A stretch of 12,754 nt of DNA, taken from contig JADLGZ010000170.1 of NCBI GenBank assembly GCA_020849075.1, positions 1 through 12,754 of the forward strand. Direction: 5' to 3'. The notes beneath the pieces were generated by a model that ran no database searches, was not told the DNA's origin, and saw only the letters and a program-made list of their open reading frames with translations. Positions 7,101 to 12,754 of this stretch are shown one piece after another; within the stretch, counting starts at the first letter, position 1; every line of letters begins with the position of its first letter. The position numbers and the translations under genes are program-made. This DNA is from Fimbriimonadaceae bacterium (GTDB lineage: Bacteria > Armatimonadota > Fimbriimonadia > Fimbriimonadales > Fimbriimonadaceae).

Positions 7101-7641
7101 CGTTACCCGTGCGGCCCAGCGCGAGCTCATCGGCCCGGGCATCCTCGCGATCGCTCTACCCCTCTTGGTGGTGTTCGGTCTCGCCATTGGTGGCGAAGTC
7201 GTCAATGTCGGCGGACATGACTACAACCTTGCCGGCGCCCAGGCGTTAGGTGGCTTCCTTGCGGGAACCATCCTATCCGGCCAGCTCATGGCTGTGCTGC
7301 TCGCGAATTCGGGCGGTATTTGGGATAATGCCAAGAAGATCATTGAGGATGGTATGCACGGTGGCAAGGGCACCGAGGCCCACAAGGCCGGCGTCGTTTG
7401 CGACACCGTTGGCGATCCGTTCAAGGATACGGCCGGACCGGCTCTCAACCCGCTGATCAAGGTGATGAACCTCATCGCCCTGCTTCTGGCACCTTACGTG
7501 ATCTTCCCCGGTAATGACACGGTGCGATATATTGGAGCGGTCGTGGCCCTCATTGCCCTCTATTTCGCCTTCATGGTAAGCAAGAAGGGTTCGCTTGCTT
7601 CTGGCATGGCGAGTGTGGCGGCTGAAGGCGAGGCCAAGTAA
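4126..7641 (+). CDS. hppA: Membrane-bound H+-translocating pyrophosphatase with a large loop insertion
   Basis: 1171 residues, against about 660-820 in the usual family. It hydrolyses PPi and pumps H+ out of the cytoplasm. Residues 1-37 resemble a signal peptide (hydrophobic 18-34, AMA before SGG). The first core helix is about 51-70. The PPi-binding motifs are all present: [20 protein letters not shown] (229-248), [20 protein letters not shown] (253-272), [13 protein letters not shown] (857-869), [14 protein letters not shown] (1063-1076) and [20 protein letters not shown] (1093-1112). DVFESY (279-284) carries the coupling glutamate at the position used by most bacterial enzymes. GNTTKALT (890-897) has Lys and Thr at the positions marking K+-independent H+-PPases. 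Residues about 373-743, between predicted helices 8 and 9, are an insertion I cannot match. ATG 4126 is preferred to TTG 4105 because it keeps a standard signal-like start and overlaps the leader stop. Family certain; insertion role unknown. Confidence 0.95.
   Translation: [1171 protein letters not shown]
5242..6354 (+). other. Unrecognised insertion domain inside the pyrophosphatase
   Basis: Encodes residues about 373-743 of HppA. It begins right after predicted helix 8 (about 352-370) and ends right before helix 9 (about 745-768, [20 protein letters not shown]). The frame is intact and codon use looks like the rest of the gene. The first part (about 383-427) is helical with coiled-coil character ([24 protein letters not shown]). 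The middle is Lys/Glu/Ala-rich helix. The last part (about 596-715) has beta-like strands ([19 protein letters not shown]). No membrane helix is seen within it. By established topology of this family, loop 8-9 faces the periplasm. Confidence 0.75.
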
Positions 7642-7659
7642 CCCAAGGTCCCAAGAAAG

Positions 7660-7692
7660 AAATCCCTCTGCCGTGTGCAGGGGGATTTTTTT
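7660..7692 (+). terminator. Rho-independent terminator after hppA, likely bidirectional
   Basis: Stem AAATCCCTCTGC (7660-7671) pairs with GCAGGGGGATTT (7677-7688) over 12 bp with one G-T pair and a 5-nt loop CGTGT; a T run continues to 7692. It starts 18 bp after the hppA stop. Read on the minus strand the same stem ends in CTTTCTT just beyond the 3' end of tRNA-Met, so it probably also stops that transcript. Confidence 0.92.
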
Positions 7693-7698
7693 GATCGT

Positions 7699-7774
7699 TG
7701 GTGGGGCCGGCGGGACTTGAACCCGCGACCGATCGGTTATGAGCCGACAGCTCTGACCACTGAGCTACAGCCCC
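7699..7774 (-). tRNA. tRNA-Met (anticodon CAT), elongator type; tRNA-Ile2 not excluded
   Basis: 76 nt with encoded CCA (7701-7699). Acceptor arm GGGGCTG pairs with CGGCCCC; D arm GCTCAGTGGTCAGAGC; anticodon stem GTCGG/CCGAT with loop CTCATAA gives CAT; T arm GCGGG/CCCGC holds TTCAAGT. It lacks the initiator feature of three consecutive G-C pairs GGG/CCC in the anticodon stem and has a paired first acceptor position, so it is not the initiator. An Ile2 tRNA with modified C34 also carries CAT in the gene and cannot be separated by eye with certainty. Confidence 0.95.
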
Positions 7775-7785
7775 ACTCGCAGTCC

Positions 7786-7827
7786 GATGATACCGGCTTT
7801 GCGCTGAGGGGCTCCTCCGGTATCATC
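7786..7827. promoter_or_regulatory. Divergent promoter between tRNA-Met and acyl-CoA dehydrogenase, with an 11-bp perfect inverted repeat
   Basis: GATGATACCGG (7786-7796) and its exact reverse complement CCGGTATCATC (7817-7827) flank a 20-nt spacer. Each arm contains TATCAT, a -10-like hexamer (5/6), pointing outward. The right one (7821-7826) ends 7 nt before the ATG at 7834, giving a leaderless mRNA. The left one (7792-7787 on minus) ends 12 nt before the tRNA first base, giving a leader of about 5 nt. No TTGACA-like box is obvious in the spacer. The promoter assignment is inference; the repeat is seen directly. Confidence 0.55.
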
Positions 7828-7833
7828 CACGCG

Positions 7834-9453
7834 ATGAGCACCGAAGCTCTTGCCAACCGAGGAGGGTCGTTCTTTAGCGAAAGCCCAGTTCGCATTTTTT
7901 CCGCCGAGGATTTCACCGGCGATGATGCCCTCATGATCCGTACGGCGGAGGATTTTAGCCGGAAGGAGGTGTTGACCATCCAAGAGCGCCTTGATACCCA
8001 AGAGGACGGTCTGATGAGAGGCTTAATGACTAAGGCGGGCGAACTCGGCTTTTGCGGCCCCGACACCAGCGAGAAGTATGGCGGGCTCGGCCTTCCCAAG
8101 AATCTGAGCGCCCGAATGTTGGAGATGCTTAGCCTTAATGCAAGTTTCAGCGTGACTATCGGGGTAAGTAGCGGGATAAGTCAGGTCGGCCTCAATCTCT
8201 TTGGTAATGAGGCGCAGAAAAGGAAATATCTCCCCAAACTAGCGACCGGCGAACATATAGGTGCTTATGCTTTGAGCGAACCCAATAGCGGGTCTGACGC
8301 ACTCAGCCTGACGACAAGGGCCGATGAAAAGGGCGATAAGTACATCTTGAATGGCACCAAAATGTGGATCAGTAATGCCAAATGGGCTGATCAGTTTCTC
8401 GTTATGGCAAAAGTTGGGGGCGAGAAGATCACGGCTTTCATAGTGGAGCGCGACTTTCCCGGCGTGAGCATTGCCCGTGAAGAGCGCAAGATGGGACTGA
8501 AGGGCTCCTCTACTGCGCGTGTGCTTCTTGAGAACGCGGAGGTACCGGCCGAGAACATCCTTCACGAGATCGGGCAAGGCCACAAAGTCGCGCTTAACGC
8601 GCTCAATCTTGGTCGGTTCAAACTGTCTGCGATGAGTATCGGCCCCGCTCGCGAAGCCATTCGGGTCGCCGCAGAATATGCCCAAGACCGAAGGCAGTTC
8701 GGTGTGCCAATCTCAACATTTGGGCTCATCGAAAAGAAATTCGCTGATATGGCGGCCTGGTTCTATGCGGCCGAGAGCATGATCTACCGAGCAGGAGCTG
8801 ACATTGACAGTGCATTCCTTTCCTTGGGAGGCTCGCCAGAAGGCAACCGCCTCGCGGCCGAAGAGTTTGCCGTTGAGTGCTCAGCGTGCAAGGTGCTGGC
8901 AACTGAACTGGAAGCTCGGATTGTGGACGAAGCTCTTCAAGTTTACGGCGGCTATGGATTTACGGAGGAGTTCCCAGTCGCTCGGATCTATCGGGACGCC
9001 CGCATCAGCCGCATCTATGAGGGGACGAACGAAATCAACCGTATCTTCATGGCAGACCGACATGTTCGCCGAGCGACAGAAGGGAAGACCTCATTGGCAG
9101 CGCGAACTGATTCCTTTATTTCCGATCTCTGTGGCAAGGCTTTCGCCGCCTTTGTTGAGACGTACGGCACGGACGGGTTTGGGAAGAAAGTTGCGCAGAT
9201 CCACCTAGGTGCGCTAAGCGACCTCTTGGCTTTGAATTATGCCGAGCAGTCCTGCCGCCTGCGGGCTAAGCAGACGGGCGGGATCAATGGTCAGTTGGCT
9301 GCCCATTTCACAAATTGGGCCAACGTGGAGGCGGCCCGTGCCTACCAGATCGCCATAGGTGAAAGCGTCACTTTGCCCGAGTGGACCAAAGTCGAGGTTG
9401 CGGGTATCGCCGCCGCCGTCTATGATCGCAAAACTCCGATCGTAACGGGATAA
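7834..9453 (+). CDS. Acyl-CoA dehydrogenase (FadE/VLCAD-like)
   Basis: 539 residues, longer than the roughly 380 of short/medium-chain enzymes because of a C-terminal helical extension (after about 410), as in very-long-chain and bacterial FadE-type members. It is an FAD enzyme that makes the 2,3-double bond in acyl-CoA, the first step of beta-oxidation. Motifs: AYALSEPNSGSDALS at 144-158 (ACAD signature 1), QVYGGYGFTEEFPVARIYRD at 369-388 (signature 2), and IYEGTNEINR at 394-403 with E396 as the expected catalytic base. QDRRQFGVPIS at 284-294 is the usual FAD/dimer-contact segment. The frame is open upstream through the tRNA, but ATG 7834 is the only sensible start; it has no Shine-Dalgarno and lies 7 nt after a -10-like TATCAT. 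It ends 4 bp before the convergent hydrolase gene. No electron-transfer flavoprotein genes are nearby. Confidence 0.93.
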   Translation: MSTEALANRGGSFFSESPVRIFSAEDFTGDDALMIRTAEDFSRKEVLTIQERLDTQEDGLMRGLMTKAGELGFCGPDTSEKYGGLGLPKNLSARMLEMLSLNASFSVTIGVSSGISQVGLNLFGNEAQKRKYLPKLATGEHIGAYALSEPNSGSDALSLTTRADEKGDKYILNGTKMWISNAKWADQFLVMAKVGGEKITAFIVERDFPGVSIAREERKMGLKGSSTARVLLENAEVPAENILHEIGQGHKVALNALNLGRFKLSAMSIGPAREAIRVAAEYAQDRRQFGVPISTFGLIEKKFADMAAWFYAAESMIYRAGADIDSAFLSLGGSPEGNRLAAEEFAVECSACKVLATELEARIVDEALQVYGGYGFTEEFPVARIYRDARISRIYEGTNEINRIFMADRHVRRATEGKTSLAARTDSFISDLCGKAFAAFVETYGTDGFGKKVAQIHLGALSDLLALNYAEQSCRLRAKQTGGINGQLAAHFTNWANVEAARAYQIAIGESVTLPEWTKVEVAGIAAAVYDRKTPIVTG

Positions 9454-9457
9454 CGGC

Positions 9458-10054
9458 CTAAGAGAGAAAGGCTTGGGCAGCTGAAACATCGGCGGGCCCG
9501 ATCGCGTGCCCGCCGGAGACGGAGGAGAAAGTCACTTCGGCTCCGTAGCTTTTGAGCATCCTCTCTAGCTCCTGAGCCCCTGCGAAGGGCGTAACAGTAT
9601 CTTCGGGAGAGGCACAAATTAGAACTCGCTTGCCCGCAAGATCAGGAGCACGTTCAGGCACGAACGGAACCATGGGCCGAAGAAGGATCACCTGGCTAAA
9701 CAGGACAGGGTGCAAGAGGAGCAGGGCGGACGAAATCGTTGCGCCATTGGAATAGCCAATTGCCGTTGCCCCGTTTAGGTCTAGACCTTGGGCAGCCATG
9801 GCACCCGGTAGCCACTGAGCTAACTCAGCCTCCTTTTCGAGGAGGTCTGGAATATCAAGGACACCTTCCTCAAATCGCCGAAAGTAGCGTGCGTGGACGC
9901 CCCCCTCCAGCGCTTTGCCACGAGGTGAAAAGTAACTAGCGTCCGGATCAATTGCTTTGACGATTTGGAGCATTTGGCGCTCGTCACCACCGGTTCCGTG
10001 AAAGGCGACAAGTGTCCTGCTGGTACCTGCATGGGCGAGGAACTGAAAACTCAT
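9458..10054 (-). CDS. Alpha/beta serine hydrolase (phospholipase/carboxylesterase family, MhqD-like)
   Basis: 198 residues, usual for the compact carboxylesterase family. The oxyanion-hole strand is LVAFHGTGGDE (15-25), the nucleophile elbow GYSNGA gives S102, and the remaining triad is D152 in SPEDTVTP and H183 in SGGHAIG. There is no signal peptide, so it is cytoplasmic. Its ATG overlaps the stop of the upstream ring-cleaving dioxygenase gene by 4 bp (ATGA), a strong sign of coupled translation. In Bacillus the same pair of families (MhqO/MhqD) belongs to quinone-responsive operons, so a role in hydrolysing or detoxifying quinone or ring-cleavage products is a fair inference. Substrate unproven. 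Confidence 0.9.
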   Translation of the reverse strand: MSFQFLAHAGTSRTLVAFHGTGGDERQMLQIVKAIDPDASYFSPRGKALEGGVHARYFRRFEEGVLDIPDLLEKEAELAQWLPGAMAAQGLDLNGATAIGYSNGATISSALLLLHPVLFSQVILLRPMVPFVPERAPDLAGKRVLICASPEDTVTPFAGAQELERMLKSYGAEVTFSSVSGGHAIGPADVSAAQAFLS

Positions 10055-11007
10055 ATCGGGAACGATACTCCGTTTGGCAATTCAAAGTGCACAAGGCTCT
10101 TCTCAAGGAGTGAACGCCTCGCCTCTAGCCATGGGGGTAGGATTAGCTTCTCACCTAGCTTTTCTGCGTGTTCGTCCACATCAAATCCGGGGGTGTCCGT
10201 GGCTAGTTCAAACAGCACTCCACCCGGCTCACGGAAATACACGCTCTTGAACCAAAACCGGTCGATCACTTCGGTAGGCCGTAGGCCGCCCGCCTCGACC
10301 GCCTCTCGGACAATGAGTTCATCCTCTGGCATGGGTGTTCGGAAGGCAACGTGGTGAACGGTGCCGACACCCATCAGCCCATTCGGGCGGTCGGAAAGCT
10401 GCACAAGGTCCACGATTTGACCGGGTGCTCCTGCGCCAAAGATATGGCGAGTGCGGTCGCCTGAATGGCTTGCAATAGCGGTGCGGAAGACTTGACTCAG
10501 AAAATCACCCGTTGGCTCAGGATCCTTCGTCCAAAGCTCAACGTGGTGGAACCCATGAATACCAAACTCTTGAGGAACCGGGCCATCGGCCCAAGCTTGG
10601 CGGGGATCGTCAGCCGCCCCAACGATCTCAAGGAGAATTCCGTCTGGGTCGGCAAACATTAGTGTGGGCTCTCCAAACCGCTCTTCCAAACTGGGGTGGA
10701 ATCCTGCCGTTTCTAGGCGTTGCTGCCAAAATGGGATAGCTGTCTTGGGAACGCTGAACGCGGTAACGCCCACCTGTCTCGCCCCGACATAGCCCGCGCG
10801 CATATTCATCCAAGGAAAGAATGTCATGGCCGACCCGGGCGAGCCTTTGCCATCTCCATAGAAGAGGTGGTAGGTGTCCGGGTCATCTTGGTTCACGGAT
10901 ACCTTGACCAAGCGAAGTCCTAGAATCCCATGATAGAAGTCCACGTTCCGTTGTGGGTGCCCACTCATCGCGGTTACGTGGTGAAGTCCGATAATATTTG
11001 ATTGCAT
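10051..11007 (-). CDS. Glyoxalase-fold ring-cleaving dioxygenase (MhqO/MhqA-like)
   Basis: 318 residues with two vicinal-oxygen-chelate modules, about 5-135 and 150-272. Expected metal ligands: H10 in LHHVTAM, H219 in VHHVAFR and E267 in VLFELATD. SVNQDDPDTYHLFYGD (37-52) and TFFPW (62-66) are hallmarks of this subfamily, annotated as ring-cleaving or hydroquinone-specific dioxygenase. It is a cytoplasmic Fe(II) enzyme expected to open hydroquinone or catechol-type rings. Start ATG 11007 (MQSNIIGLHHVT) puts the first ligand where the family has it; the TTG two codons upstream is less likely. There is no Shine-Dalgarno. It lies 44 bp after trpS and overlaps the hydrolase gene by 4 bp. The metal and substrate are inferred from the family. 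Confidence 0.9.
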   Translation of the reverse strand: MQSNIIGLHHVTAMSGHPQRNVDFYHGILGLRLVKVSVNQDDPDTYHLFYGDGKGSPGSAMTFFPWMNMRAGYVGARQVGVTAFSVPKTAIPFWQQRLETAGFHPSLEERFGEPTLMFADPDGILLEIVGAADDPRQAWADGPVPQEFGIHGFHHVELWTKDPEPTGDFLSQVFRTAIASHSGDRTRHIFGAGAPGQIVDLVQLSDRPNGLMGVGTVHHVAFRTPMPEDELIVREAVEAGGLRPTEVIDRFWFKSVYFREPGGVLFELATDTPGFDVDEHAEKLGEKLILPPWLEARRSLLEKSLVHFELPNGVSFPI

Positions 11008-11051
11008 AGTCAAATAAACAGCGAAATATGGAGTTTAGTTCCTGTTGGATA

Positions 11052-12047
11052 TCAGGCTATTCGCATAGCACGGCGGACTTCGTTCATGGTTTCGGAAGCC
11101 ACTTCTCGGGCTCGTCGTGCGCCGTCTTGCAAAATCGCTTCCGTATCCGCGTCGGTAAGGGAACCTCGGCGTTCTCGCATGGGCCGCAGGTATTCGTTAA
11201 GGATCTCCGTTAGTTCCTGCTTTGACTGCATACATCCTCGCTCGCCGGCTCGGTCCTCGGCCCATTGACGCTCCCAGTCGGGCGAGTAGAGTTTGAGGTA
11301 CTGACAGACGGCGCAACCTTCTGGAATACCGGGGTCGCTCTTGGCGATTTTGGTTGGAGTTGTGAAAGCGCTTTTGATCCGTTTGGACGTTTCTTCCGGG
11401 GAGTCCGAGAGGTAGATACAATTATCGTAGCTCTTACTCATTTTCCGCATATCGAGTCCCGGTAGCTTGCTCCGACTTTCATCCTCCGGAATGATATCTT
11501 TGAACATTGGGAACACCTCGCCGAAAAGGTGATTGAAGGACCGGGCAATCTCGCGGCTGAGCTCAAGATGAGGCGCTTGATCACGCCCGACCGGGACGCC
11601 CTCTGGTTTGTAAAGGAGGATATCGGCTGCCTGCAACACGGGATATCCAAGAAGACCGTAACTGACGATGTGATCGCCAGTTACTTCTGCGGCCTTCTCT
11701 TTAAAGGTGGGGGCTGCTTCTAGCTTGCCGACGCCGACCACCATGCCCAGCAGAAGGGCTAGCTCCGCGTGTTCTTTGACGTCGCTCTGCCGAAAAATTG
11801 TGCACCTTTTGGGGTCAAGTCCCGCGGCGAGGAAGTCTTTCGCGACGCCCAGCGAGTTGGCGGCAATATCAGGGTGAATTTCGGCGTCTGCCGCGGTAGT
11901 AAGCACGTGCCAATCGGCGACCATGCAGAACATATCTACCTGGTCTTGCATCTCCACCCAATTGCGTAGAGCTCCCTCGTAGTTGCCGAGATGTAACCGA
12001 TCGCTGGTGGAGCGCATTCCGCTTAAGATGCGTGGCTTTGCGCTCAT
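11052..12047 (-). CDS. trpS: Tryptophan-tRNA ligase
   Basis: 331 residues, normal length for bacterial TrpRS. This class I synthetase charges tRNA-Trp with tryptophan using ATP. HLGNYEGAL (19-27) is the HIGH-type motif and KMSKS is at 202-206. AADILLYKPEGVPVGRDQAPHLELSREIA (140-168) is the conserved Trp/dimer region. Cysteines occur at 245, 248 and 272 in a C-terminal zone that in some TrpRS binds a 4Fe-4S cluster; only part of that four-Cys pattern remains. It starts 18 bp after the M50 protease stop with no Shine-Dalgarno; TAAAAT lies 10 nt upstream of the ATG, so it may have its own promoter as well as read-through from the protease gene. Confidence 0.96.
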   Translation of the reverse strand: MSAKPRILSGMRSTSDRLHLGNYEGALRNWVEMQDQVDMFCMVADWHVLTTAADAEIHPDIAANSLGVAKDFLAAGLDPKRCTIFRQSDVKEHAELALLLGMVVGVGKLEAAPTFKEKAAEVTGDHIVSYGLLGYPVLQAADILLYKPEGVPVGRDQAPHLELSREIARSFNHLFGEVFPMFKDIIPEDESRSKLPGLDMRKMSKSYDNCIYLSDSPEETSKRIKSAFTTPTKIAKSDPGIPEGCAVCQYLKLYSPDWERQWAEDRAGERGCMQSKQELTEILNEYLRPMRERRGSLTDADTEAILQDGARRAREVASETMNEVRRAMRIA

Positions 12048-12065
12048 GGAAGGACGAATTTTAGC

Positions 12066-12704
12066 TCATAAGGGCAAGCCGAGGAAACGGGCCAAGAAGG
12101 TCAGGGGTGGCCCCATAATCTTTAGAAGAAGTCCAGGGATCAGCACAAGGGCGATAAAAATGAACTGGCCAATGGTGAGATTCCATCGGGTCCAGCGGTA
12201 GCGGTGCTGTTCGGAGAGAAATGTTCCCACGATCCACATTCCGTCTAATGGGCCAAGGGGGATCAAGTTGAAGACAAACAGGCTGATATTGACCAGAATG
12301 CCATACACCATGAAGGTAAGCAGGACGGAAGACGAATCACCAATGCTCCCTCCGCTTTGGGTGATCATGAAGACCTTGAGCAAGATTGCCCAAATCACTG
12401 CTTGAATCAAGTTACTTAGGGGCCCGCCAATTACCGCCCAAAAGTGATCCCACCTTGGGTTGTGCATCTTTCGGGGGTCCATCGGTACTGGCTTTCCCCA
12501 GCCAATGCCAAACCCGGCAATGGAACTCATAATGATGAAAACCGAACCTAGCGGATCAAAATGGGCGAAAGGGTTGAGAGTAACGCGACCGTGGATGCCG
12601 GGCGTGGGGTCGCCGGCTGCATCCGCTAGCTTCGCATGCGCGTACTCATGAATCGCTAACGACAGAAACACAACAATGAGCCGGATGATCAGTTCTTTGT
12701 CCAT
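12066..12704 (-). CDS. Site-2 protease family (M50) membrane metalloprotease
   Basis: 212 residues. This short form of the family is an intramembrane zinc protease. The first membrane helix (about 6-24) carries HEYAH (19-23), the zinc-binding HExxH. GRVTLNPFAHFDPLGS (39-54), GWGKPVPMDP (68-77), the GGPLSN motif (93-98) and the third zinc ligand D154 in LGPLDG (150-155) all follow. About five membrane segments are visible. No PDZ domain is present, so it belongs to the small group of unknown substrate. ATG 12704 is preferred. A TTG at 12719 would add five residues and has an AGGAATAGG-like sequence upstream, so that start cannot be excluded. It is immediately upstream of trpS, 18 bp apart, a pairing seen in various bacteria. 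Confidence 0.92.
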   Translation of the reverse strand: MDKELIIRLIVVFLSLAIHEYAHAKLADAAGDPTPGIHGRVTLNPFAHFDPLGSVFIIMSSIAGFGIGWGKPVPMDPRKMHNPRWDHFWAVIGGPLSNLIQAVIWAILLKVFMITQSGGSIGDSSSVLLTFMVYGILVNISLFVFNLIPLGPLDGMWIVGTFLSEQHRYRWTRWNLTIGQFIFIALVLIPGLLLKIMGPPLTFLARFLGLPL

Positions 12705-12754
12705 CGCTAGTTCGCGCAAGGTTACCTATTCCTGCCGGGTATCTTGGGGTGAGA

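Noticed and set aside
7675..7833. Upstream extension of the acyl-CoA dehydrogenase frame
   Set aside because: It crosses the hppA terminator and the tRNA-Met gene in antisense; the family N-terminus starts after ATG 7834.
8239..8685. Minus-strand open frame of 148 codons inside the acyl-CoA dehydrogenase gene
   Set aside because: It is antisense to well-conserved motifs and shows no recognisable domain or start signal.
12740..12745. TATCTT near the right edge as a promoter for a plus-strand gene beyond the window
   Set aside because: It resembles the boxes at hppA and the dehydrogenase, but no start codon lies within the remaining bases, so it cannot be tested here.

Overview
The window reads as a compact, mid-to-high GC bacterial chromosome segment of housekeeping and metabolic genes. 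I see no phage, transposon, CRISPR or plasmid signal. Starts include GTG and TTG, classical Shine-Dalgarno sites are rare, and several genes have a -10-like hexamer 6-7 nt before the start codon. Together with the K+-independent H+-pyrophosphatase type and the gene mix, this would fit a deep-branching bacterium such as Armatimonadota (Fimbriimonas-like) or another group rich in leaderless mRNAs. This placement is a guess from style, not from a marker comparison.

Layout. 1-1785 lies on the minus strand: a 49-residue membrane protein missed by length-limited ORF calling, tRNA-Pro(TGG), an exported TlpA-like thioredoxin, and the N-terminal part of an exported subtilisin-like (S8) protease that runs off the left edge. 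Divergent from these, folC (plus) makes folate and its polyglutamates; its 3' end overlaps a convergent two-gene minus operon (DUF2071/YqjF-like protein followed by a small BON-like protein). Next comes a very large plus-strand gene (4126-7641) for a membrane pyrophosphatase, preceded by an apparent leader with its own 18-codon ORF and followed by a strong bidirectional terminator shared with a convergent tRNA-Met(CAT). An acyl-CoA dehydrogenase gene diverges from that tRNA across an 11-bp perfect inverted repeat. From 9458 to the right edge everything is on the minus strand: site-2 protease (M50), trpS, a MhqO-like ring-cleaving dioxygenase and a MhqD-like serine hydrolase, the last two overlapping by 4 bp.

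How they work together. The dioxygenase/hydrolase pair looks like a quinone or catechol detoxification unit. The M50-trpS pair is a tightly packed housekeeping couple. The pyrophosphatase would use PPi from biosynthesis (including aminoacylation and acyl-CoA activation) to pump protons, but no direct link to its neighbours is visible.

The most unusual item is the pyrophosphatase itself: about 370 extra residues, with no similarity I recognise, sit in one loop between predicted membrane helices 8 and 9, which should face the periplasm, and the protein also has a signal-peptide-like N-terminus. The second theme is transcription: -10 boxes placed to give leaderless mRNAs at several genes, and a symmetric divergent promoter between tRNA-Met and the acyl-CoA dehydrogenase.
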